DNA from: Winogradskya consettensis
GTDB lineage: Bacteria; Actinomycetota; Actinomycetes; Mycobacteriales; Micromonosporaceae
DNA: 64,000 bases
Reading direction: 5' to 3'
NCBI RefSeq assembly: GCF_018332715.1
Contig: NZ_BOQP01000053.1
Span: 24,259-88,258 of the forward strand
Position numbers and translations under genes: made by a program. Below are positions 58,285-64,000 of this stretch, piece by piece (position 1 is the first letter of the stretch; every line of letters begins with the position of its first letter). The notes below the pieces were generated by a model. The model was not told the DNA's origin. It was given only the letters and a program-made list of their open reading frames with translations, and ran no database searches.

Positions 58285-59502
58285 ATGCCGGATCGACCCG
58301 ACTACACCGCTCTGACGCGGGGGCAGATCACGCTCCTCGATCGGATCAGCGCGGGCGAGACCGGCCTGGCCGTGCTCAATCAGATCGTCCGGCTCGCCCA
58401 GCAGGTCCTGCGCGCACGCGGTGCGGGCTTCGCCGAATACCGGCCCGGCCACGGCCGTGTCATCGCCGCGAGCGGTGCCTGCGAGAGCGCCCTGGGCCGC
58501 CGGGTGGACCGCGAGGACGCGGGTCTGCTGCCCGACCGCCGGGCCCGGCACGTCACCCTCGACTCCGTGCACGACGAGTTCTCCCGCAACGTCGACGAGC
58601 CGGGCCTGCACGACGTCCTGGGCGCCCGCTGCGAGACGGTCGGGCTCGTCGTCGGCTCCCTGCACGTCTACTACGCCGCCGACGATCCCCGCCCCGGACC
58701 GGAATTCCACGCCGTGCTGGAGATGCTCGCCGCGAACGTCGGCCACCTCTACGGCGCGCGCGGCGGCGACGACCCGAAAGCGGCGGTGCTGCACCGCGAC
58801 GCGGCCGCCAACCAGCGCCGGCAGGAGGACCGCGACCTCTTCGTCGCGGTGACCAGCCATGAGCTGCGTACCCCGGTCACGGTCATCAAGGGTTATGCGG
58901 ACACGCTCACCAACCACTGGGATTCCCTCGGTGAGGACGGGCGCCACGAGGCGGTCCGCGTGATCGGCGCGCGGGCCGGGGAGCTGGCCCGCCTGGTCGA
59001 CCGGCTGCTCGCCGCGACCAGCGACGACGGCGAGGCGGCGGGTTCACCGCCCGGCCCGTTCGACCTGGTGGAAGCCATCCGGGCGGGGGCCGCGGAGCTC
59101 CCCGGCAACCTGCGCGGCCGGCTCGTGCTGGACGACCTGCCCGCCGAGCTGCCCAAGGCGTTCGGCGACCGGGAGTCGCTCTCCACGATCCTCACCGAGC
59201 TCTCCACCAACGCCGACAAATACTCCGCGGCCGAGACCGAGGTGACCGTCACCGCCGAGGCCGACGACGCCACCGTGACGTTCCGGGTCGCCGACCGGGG
59301 CATCGGGGTCGAGCCGGAGCACGTCGAGCTGGCCTTCGAGCGCTACTGGCAGGGCGACCCGGACAGCACCGGCCGCAACCCCGGCGCCGGGCTCGGCCTC
59401 TACCTCGTCCGCCGCATCGTGGAGCGCCAGCACGGCTGGGTCTCGCTGCGCCCCCGCGAGGGCGGCGGCACCGTCGCAGAAGTGAGGTTCCCCCGCGCGT
59501 AG
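58285..59502 (+). CDS. Orphan sensor histidine kinase with GAF-like domain
   Basis: A 405-residue cytoplasmic kinase without membrane helices. A GAF-like sensor (about residues 15-160) is followed by a HisKA box with H192 in AVTSHELRTPVTVIKGYAD and an HATPase domain (LTELSTNADKYSAAE, DRGIGVEPEHVELAFERYW, GAGLGLYLVRRIVE). No response regulator is adjacent. The ATG at 58285 starts MPDRPDYTALTRGQ; an upstream start at 58240 would be unusual. The ligand is unknown. Confidence 0.88.
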   Translation: MPDRPDYTALTRGQITLLDRISAGETGLAVLNQIVRLAQQVLRARGAGFAEYRPGHGRVIAASGACESALGRRVDREDAGLLPDRRARHVTLDSVHDEFSRNVDEPGLHDVLGARCETVGLVVGSLHVYYAADDPRPGPEFHAVLEMLAANVGHLYGARGGDDPKAAVLHRDAAANQRRQEDRDLFVAVTSHELRTPVTVIKGYADTLTNHWDSLGEDGRHEAVRVIGARAGELARLVDRLLAATSDDGEAAGSPPGPFDLVEAIRAGAAELPGNLRGRLVLDDLPAELPKAFGDRESLSTILTELSTNADKYSAAETEVTVTAEADDATVTFRVADRGIGVEPEHVELAFERYWQGDPDSTGRNPGAGLGLYLVRRIVERQHGWVSLRPREGGGTVAEVRFPRA

Positions 59503-59528
59503 GGGCGGAACCGATAGGGTGGTTCGTC

Positions 59529-60416
59529 GTGAGCAAGCGTCGAAAGAACCCCCGAGCCGCAGCCGACGCGGCACCCAAGCGCGAGAAGGTCCGCGACATC
59601 TTCGTGGCCCGGCCGTTCGAGGGCCTGGCCGACGAGACCGAGTGGATCGCGATGCGTGAGCTGGTCCCGGCCGCCTCGGCGCCGCTGACCCTCAAACCCG
59701 AAGTGATCGAGGAGTACGGCGACCGCGAGGTCACCCTCTCCACCGTCCTGCCCATGGCGTGGCCCGCGATGACCCGCGCCGACGGCCGCGTCTTCGTCGG
59801 CCTCCAGCGTCACGTCCAGTCCGGCGACGTGTCCCGGGACATCGCCGTGGCGATCCTGCGCGCGTTGCAGACCGAGCCCGGTGAGACCGTCTCCGTGCCG
59901 TCGCTGCCGGGCGCGGGTGTGCGCCTGCAGGACATCCTCGCGGACGGCCCGCTCGACATCACCATGCACGAGGGCTTCGAATACTGGCTCGACGCGCAGC
60001 AGGCCGAGGACCCGAACGTGAAGGCGTCGCTCGAACGAGCCAACGCCTCGATCTATCCGACCGTGCGGATGGCCGCAGCGCATGCGGCGTACTGGACCCG
60101 GGTGCCCGACAAGGCACACGTGCGCTGGGTCCTGCCGGAGCAGGAGGACGCCGCGCTGGACGCGCTGGCCCGCCTCTCCGCCGCGGGTGATCTGCTGCTC
60201 GGCGAGGGCACCAAGTTCGCCGGCATGTTCCGCGCGCACGGCCTGCTGGTCCCGGTCTGGGACGTGCCGGGCGAGCCGGAGGCCGGCGAGTGGGAGGCCG
60301 CCCTCGCGGACTTCGCGAAGCGCTACGCCGACACCCTCGCCGAGACCGGCCCGCTCGACGGTGCCGCGCGGCGTGCCAAGCAGGGTCTCGTGGGACGACA
60401 GCTGACGCTGCGCTGA
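59529..60416 (+). CDS. DUF5926 family protein
   Basis: A 295-residue actinobacterial protein. The beginning SKRRKNPRAAADAAPKREKV is basic and disordered; the conserved body has DIFVARPFEGLADETEWIAM, RELVPAASAPLTLKPEV, TMHEGFEYWLDAQQAEDPNV and AYWTRVPDKAHVRWVLPEQE. This is DUF5926, restricted to actinomycetes, sometimes mislabelled as SecA-related in databases. Function unknown. GTG at 59529 is eight bases after TAGGGT, so probably leaderless. Confidence 0.88.
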   Translation: MSKRRKNPRAAADAAPKREKVRDIFVARPFEGLADETEWIAMRELVPAASAPLTLKPEVIEEYGDREVTLSTVLPMAWPAMTRADGRVFVGLQRHVQSGDVSRDIAVAILRALQTEPGETVSVPSLPGAGVRLQDILADGPLDITMHEGFEYWLDAQQAEDPNVKASLERANASIYPTVRMAAAHAAYWTRVPDKAHVRWVLPEQEDAALDALARLSAAGDLLLGEGTKFAGMFRAHGLLVPVWDVPGEPEAGEWEAALADFAKRYADTLAETGPLDGAARRAKQGLVGRQLTLR

Positions 60417-60449
60417 CTTCAGCCGGGGACGCTCCACAGTGGGCGCGTC

Positions 60450-60519
60450 CCCGGTTCCGTCAGCCCGGCTCCGTCAGCCCGGCCCTGTCAGGCCGGCTCC
60501 GTCAGCCGGGCCCTGTCAG
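60450..60519. repeat. Five tandem 14-bp units at the end of arcA
   Basis: Five consecutive units of the form CCCGGCTCCGTCAG (60450-60463, 60464-60477, 60478-60491, 60492-60505, 60506-60519) with one to three changes each. The last unit contains the arcA stop codon (TCA on the plus strand at 60516-60518); the others carry TCA at the same place. The GC arms of neighbouring units can pair, so the array may work as a terminator. Confidence 0.9.
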
Positions 60520-61718
60520 CCCGGGGTGCGTTCGATCGGGCAGGACATGCAGCGCGGGCCGCCGCGTCCGGAGCCGAGCTCCGATCCGCTGATCGCGATG
60601 ACCTCGATGCCGGCCCGCTCGAGCTGGGCGTTGGTCTCGACATTGCGTTCGTACGCGACACAGACGCGGGGCGCGATCGCCAGCGTGTTGTTGCCGTCGT
60701 CCCACTGCTCCCGCTCGGCCGTCACGGGGTCGAGCCCGGTGTCGATGATGCGCAGCCGGTCGATGCCCATCGCCTCGGCGGCCGCGTCCAGGAACGGCCG
60801 CGCCGCCCCCACCTGCGGTTCACCATCAAAACCCGCAGTCACCGGGTACGCCCGGAGCGCGTCAGCGATGTTCGGATACATCACCACCGCATCCACGTCG
60901 ACCATCGTGCAGACGGTGTCGAGATGCATCGTGGCGCGTTCCTGCGCGATCGGCACCACCAGGATCGTGTGCGCGAGACCGGCCGCGAAGACCCGCCGCG
61001 CCAGCCGCTCGGCGCCCGCGGCGGTGGTGCGCTCGCCCACGCCGATCGCCAGGACGTTCGGGGCGAGCAGCAGGATGTCGCCACCCTCCACATTCTCCAG
61101 TCCCGGGTTGTAGAGCAGCTCGGTGCCGGCGAATCGGGGGTGGTGCTTGTAGATGGCCTTGGTCAGCGTCGTCTCGCGGTTGCGGGCGGGCATCGCGAGG
61201 CTGGTGACGGCGACCTGGTTCCGTACCCATGCTGATGAATCTCGGGTGAAGAGCAGGTTGGGCAGCGGATCGATGACGAAGTCGTGCCGGTCCATCAGCT
61301 CGTAGACCAGACCGCCCGGCTTGCCCGGCCCCGGTTTGAGCTCCTCGTGCGCCAGCCCGGCCATCAGCACCTGGGCCAGGTCACGCGGGTCGAGGTCGGC
61401 CAGGTGCGCACTGACCCGGCCCCGCAGGTTGTCGCCGAGCCGCGGATCCTCGAGGACGCTCTCGGTGAGTGCCGCCCGGGCCGCGGGCTTCTCCAGCGTC
61501 TCCTTGAGCAGCTCGCCCAGATAGAGAACCTCGACCCCGCGATCGCGCAACGCCTGGGCGAAAGCGTCGTGCTCCTCCTGCGCCCTCCCAACCCATGGGA
61601 TGGCGTCGAACAGAAGCGAGTCGTTGTTCCTCGGCGTCAGACGCGCCAGCTCGGCGCCCGGGCGGTGCAGCATGACCGTGGCCAGGCGGCCCACTTCACT
61701 GTCTACAAAAGGAGGCAC
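60516..61718 (-). CDS. arcA: Arginine deiminase
   Basis: A 400-residue deiminase turning arginine into citrulline and ammonia. Characteristic segments: TVMLHRPGAELARLTPRN, LFTRDSSAWVRNQVAVTSLA, NPGLENVEGGDILLLAPNVL (catalytic Asp/Glu region), TMHLDTVCTMVDVDAVVMYP (catalytic His) and, at the C-terminus, GRGGPRCMSCPIERTPG with the nucleophilic Cys. GTG at 61718 gives the usual short N-terminus. No arcB, arcC or arcD is nearby, so it is a stand-alone gene. A 14-bp tandem repeat covers the stop codon. Confidence 0.95.
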   Translation of the reverse strand: MPPFVDSEVGRLATVMLHRPGAELARLTPRNNDSLLFDAIPWVGRAQEEHDAFAQALRDRGVEVLYLGELLKETLEKPAARAALTESVLEDPRLGDNLRGRVSAHLADLDPRDLAQVLMAGLAHEELKPGPGKPGGLVYELMDRHDFVIDPLPNLLFTRDSSAWVRNQVAVTSLAMPARNRETTLTKAIYKHHPRFAGTELLYNPGLENVEGGDILLLAPNVLAIGVGERTTAAGAERLARRVFAAGLAHTILVVPIAQERATMHLDTVCTMVDVDAVVMYPNIADALRAYPVTAGFDGEPQVGAARPFLDAAAEAMGIDRLRIIDTGLDPVTAEREQWDDGNNTLAIAPRVCVAYERNVETNAQLERAGIEVIAISGSELGSGRGGPRCMSCPIERTPG

Positions 61719-62072
61719 GTGGCCGAGCCTAAGGCCTCGATCGAGTGTTTTCAGCGTGTCTGGGCAGCGGTCTGCCCTGGCGCTCCCGGCTTTTGTCACC
61801 TACTGTCCGCATCGGTCCTGTGACGTAGCGCCAAGATCCGAGACACGGCTGCGTAACCGCTAAGGGCACGCCAACTTGGCGGAGGACGTTTTGGATTCCA
61901 GGGGAGCCCTAGGTCGCGTGATGCACCATACGGAAAAACACCTTGTGCGTGAATGCGGCATTCATCCCCAGTCATTCCGCTTTCTTTCCCGCCCAATGTC
62001 TTGCTTGGGTACCGGGTTAAACACGTACCGTAGTGACAAGAGAGCCCGATGGACCTTTTGCCGGAGGTCGCA
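61719..62072. other. Intergenic region between arcA and NERD-like gene
   Basis: These 354 bases separate divergent genes. No open frame looks coding. TACCGT at 62025-62030 is a plausible -10 for the rightward gene, giving a ~36-base leader that ends in the GGAGGT ribosome site (62063-62068). The stretch 61930-62020 is comparatively AT-rich. I see no riboswitch or tRNA. Confidence 0.45.
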
Positions 62073-62813
62073 GTGACTGTCTACCCCGCAGGCCCAGCCC
62101 TGCCCGCCCCGCACCGCTCCGCACCGTCAACCACACTCGAACCACATCGAGGCGCCCCAGGCGCGGAACTCGAGCCGGTTCGACCCAGCCCCGTCGAGTG
62201 GGCGCGCCGACGTCGCGCCGAACGAGACGCCCGTCGACTCGAGGCAGCGGGCACCCGCGCGCTGACCCGTCTCGACCGCCTCGGACCCGCCTGGCACATC
62301 GTCGACTGGCCCCGCACCGACTCACTCGGGTACGACCACGACCCGAGCGACGACCGTGCAGGCTTCCTCGCGATCGGCCCCGGCGGCGTGTACGCCGTCA
62401 CCGTTGCCGATCATGGCCGCGCCCGGGTCCTCATCGCCGGAGACGTCGTCCAGATCAACGGGAAGCGCCCGGCGTACGTAGCCGAGGCCCGCCGCGACGC
62501 CAAGCGCGCCGGACGGGCAATGAGCGCCGCCGTCGGACTCACCGTGCCCGTCACCCCCGTGCTCGCCTTCGTGGGTTCCGGGGTCATCAGCGTCCACGGT
62601 CTGCCCAAGGACTGTCTCGTCGCCACCCACAAGGAGCTCGACCGGCTCCTGATCGCCGGTGGGGCGAAAATCTCGCCCGCTACGGCGAGCAAACTTTCTG
62701 CCGTGGCACAACACCCCACTACCTGGGCAAATGCCCCCTACCGACCCGCGGGCGACTACCGCTGGTACCCAGGGGGCCAAACGGCCGCTGACAAGCGGGC
62801 GACCCGCCGGTAA
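62073..62813 (+). CDS. NERD-like fold protein, probably catalytically altered
   Basis: A 246-residue protein. A Pro-rich start and a basic helix (EWARRRRAERDARRLEAAGT) lead to a ~120-residue domain with WHIVDWPRTDSLGYDHDPSD, RAGFLAIGPGGVYAVTVADH and VQINGKRPAYVAEARRDAKR. The order of elements is that of NERD (nuclease-related) domains, where a G-v-f-v-i-E-x-K strand carries the catalytic Glu and Lys; here the strand reads GGVYAVTVADHG, so those residues seem lost. GTG at 62073 fits the GGAGGT site. It may bind nucleic acid without cutting. The family call is tentative. Confidence 0.6.
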   Translation: MTVYPAGPALPAPHRSAPSTTLEPHRGAPGAELEPVRPSPVEWARRRRAERDARRLEAAGTRALTRLDRLGPAWHIVDWPRTDSLGYDHDPSDDRAGFLAIGPGGVYAVTVADHGRARVLIAGDVVQINGKRPAYVAEARRDAKRAGRAMSAAVGLTVPVTPVLAFVGSGVISVHGLPKDCLVATHKELDRLLIAGGAKISPATASKLSAVAQHPTTWANAPYRPAGDYRWYPGGQTAADKRATRR

Positions 62814-62952
62814 CGTTCCTCCCAGTGCACCGCTTGCCGACGCGAGCGACGCCGACCGGACACTCGAAGGGTCGAGACTGCACGTCTCGGCCCATCGGTC
62901 CGGCGCGGAGTCTCGTGCGGTCCAGCGGCAAACAGGGATCAGGGAGGTGCGG

Positions 62953-63423
62953 GTGGCGCACGTCGAGCTCTCGCTGTCGGGAGCGTTCGTGCCCCAGGCG
63001 CGTACGCCGATCGAGTCCGAGTTCGTCTCGAACATCGACCGGTGGGCGTCCACGGTCTGGCAGGCGGTCGAGCCGTGCCTGGTCATTGACGTCGGCGCCA
63101 CCATCGTGGCCGTTTCCCCCTCGGGCAGCGAACTGCTCGGGCTGGGCAAGGGCGCGGAGGTCGTGGGCAAGCCGCTACTGGGCGGCGAGGGCGCACTGCA
63201 GCTCATCGACTTCACCGCCGGCGGCGGCGACCTGAGCGACCAGGAGCGGGAGAAGATCCCGCCTTTACTGGCCCTCTCCTCCGAGCGGCTGGCGCGTGGC
63301 CTCATGCGCATCCAGCCCCTGGGAGACGAGCGTCACGTCACCGTGGACGCGATCGCCACCCCGCTCCTCGAGAACGGGCGCGTGATCGCCACGCTCACAT
63401 TCTTCTCGGCGATCCGCTACTGA
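62953..63423 (+). CDS. PAS-like sensor domain protein
   Basis: A 156-residue soluble protein: an N-terminal helix (FVSNIDRWASTVWQAVEPCL) then a PAS-like core (LVIDVGATIVAVSPSGSELL, GLGKGAEVVGKPLL, and the ending strands VTVDAIATPLLENGRVIATL). No output domain is attached, so it would work through a partner. GTG at 62953 follows AGGGAGG by five bases. The upstream stretch 62814-62952 looks non-coding. It is a stand-alone sensor with unknown partner. Confidence 0.65.
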   Translation: MAHVELSLSGAFVPQARTPIESEFVSNIDRWASTVWQAVEPCLVIDVGATIVAVSPSGSELLGLGKGAEVVGKPLLGGEGALQLIDFTAGGGDLSDQEREKIPPLLALSSERLARGLMRIQPLGDERHVTVDAIATPLLENGRVIATLTFFSAIRY

Positions 63424-63429
63424 CCTTCG

Positions 63430-63533
63430 GGTGGCCTTGTGTGGCCTCCGCATGGCCTCTCTGCGTGCCCTCCGCGTGCCCTCCGTGTGTTTTCGTTTGC
63501 CTCCGGGTGTCTCCGTATGTCTCCATGTGGCGA
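63430..63533 (+). repeat. Degenerate ~11-bp tandem repeat
   Basis: About nine copies of a unit close to GTGCCCTCCGC, for example TGCCCTCCGCG and TGCCCTCCGTG, decaying to TGTCTCCGTA and TGTCTCCATG, fill the gap between the PAS-like and ACT-like genes. The period is close to one helical turn, and the strand is strongly pyrimidine/purine biased. Confidence 0.75.
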
Positions 63534-63589
63534 TGAACGCACCGGTCACCCATTGGGGTTAAGAGGGTCCGGACCGTAGTGTCACCATC

Positions 63590-63979
63590 ATGCTCGACCT
63601 AGATCTGCTACCCGAGGAGTACGCGGTGTCCCGGCTACCCGCCGGATCCGCCCTGCCCGCCTCCCTCAGCAGCGGGCCGAACAACAAAACCGTCATCTCG
63701 GTAACGTGGGCCCCCGACGAGCTCTCCATCATCTGCCCCACCGATCGGGTGCCCCCTGGCGCGATCGCCGAGGCAGCATGGCGGTGCCTCCGGGTGGTCG
63801 GGCCGCTCGACCTCGCCCTCACCGGGGTGCTCGCCTCGCTGGCCGTCCCACTGGCCAACGCCCGAGTCAACATCGTCGCCTTCTCGACGTACGACACGGA
63901 CTACATCCTGGTCCCCCAGGTCCGCCTCAGCGAAGCCATCGCCACCCTCACCGCCGCCGGCCACCGCGTCGCCGCCTAG
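63590..63979 (+). CDS. ACT-domain (CASTOR-like ACT_7) protein
   Basis: A 129-residue protein: the N-terminal part has DLDLLPEEYAVSRLPAGSAL and VTWAPDELSIICPTDRVPPG; the C-terminal half LDLALTGVLASLAVPLANAR, VNIVAFSTYDTDYILVPQVR and LSEAIATLTAAGHRV is a typical ACT_7 domain as in CASTOR/aspartate-kinase regulatory modules. It probably binds an amino acid and signals to a partner. ATG at 63590 is seven bases after TAGTGT, so probably leaderless. Confidence 0.88.
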   Translation: MLDLDLLPEEYAVSRLPAGSALPASLSSGPNNKTVISVTWAPDELSIICPTDRVPPGAIAEAAWRCLRVVGPLDLALTGVLASLAVPLANARVNIVAFSTYDTDYILVPQVRLSEAIATLTAAGHRVAA

Positions 63980-64000
63980 CGCTGCCCGCTGCCCGCTGCC

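Noticed and set aside
60450..60519. CRISPR array
   Set aside because: Units are 14 bases, contiguous and without spacers; no cas genes are in the window.
61719..62072. Riboswitch (for example c-di-AMP type) in the 354-base gap
   Set aside because: No conserved core sequence or suitable helices were recognised.

Overview
The window is high-GC DNA with dense genes, many GTG starts and many start codons only 6-8 bases behind a TANNNT -10 box, which is typical of an actinomycete. The gene content (EccB, an ECF42 sigma factor with a YciI neighbour, DUF5926, DUF1996, LytR-CpsA-Psr proteins, a cytidylyltransferase / glycerol-1-phosphate-dehydrogenase-like / CDP-alcohol transferase trio) suggests Micromonosporaceae, perhaps Actinoplanes-like; the genus is inference. 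It reads as chromosome: there is no replication initiator gene, integrase, transposase or CRISPR array.

Layout. 0-9.6 kb: YciI tail, ECF42 sigma factor, lipB, an acyl-CoA-dehydrogenase-fold enzyme, an Ltp-repeat membrane protein, a divergent AraC/quinone-oxidoreductase pair, a Panacea-domain protein with a small partner, a small helical-repeat protein, and a 1 kb segment flanked by 95-bp direct repeats carrying broken ends of both neighbouring genes. 9.6-14.5 kb: secreted carbohydrate enzymes (translationally coupled GH30 and GH18, both with ricin-type lectin domains; a DUF1996 protein), then tRNA-Ser. 14.7-21.3 kb: SDR enzyme, the cytidylyltransferase/dehydrogenase/CDP-alcohol transferase operon, NUDIX, aminotransferase, CorA. 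21.3-29.8 kb: lone eccB, DUF5324-like protein, cyclophilin, rhomboid protease, PH-domain protein, thiolase, and a split transketolase facing soxR across a palindromic operator. 29.9-37.1 kb: HEAT-repeat protein, arylsulfotransferase, glycosyltransferase, Fpg/Nei glycosylase and an undecaprenyl-phosphate sugar transferase. 37.1-46.1 kb: LytS/LytTR and OmpR-type two-component systems separated by a DnaA-box cluster, a DUF4173-like membrane protein, a decayed 0.9 kb stretch, and a DUF485/sodium-solute symporter pair. 46.1-53.3 kb: secreted protein, ABC exporter, trpS behind a complete ribosome-mediated attenuator, a frameshifted small membrane gene, a flavin-reductase-like gene, and a second DUF485/symporter pair. 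53.3-64 kb: UDP-glucuronate-decarboxylase-like enzyme, two LytR-CpsA-Psr proteins, rhodanese, glycerophosphodiesterase, GAF histidine kinase, DUF5926, arginine deiminase, and small NERD-like, PAS-like and ACT-like proteins.

Common themes are cell-surface chemistry (polysaccharide priming, glycosyl transfer, wall-polymer ligation, sulfotransfer, CDP-linked polar groups), carboxylate uptake under two-component control, and redox response. The best regulatory discoveries are the trpS attenuator, the DnaA-box cluster at 39.6 kb and the soxR/transketolase operator. The best candidates for a little-described system are the Panacea gene with its 110-residue partner and the three-gene CDP-alcohol operon.
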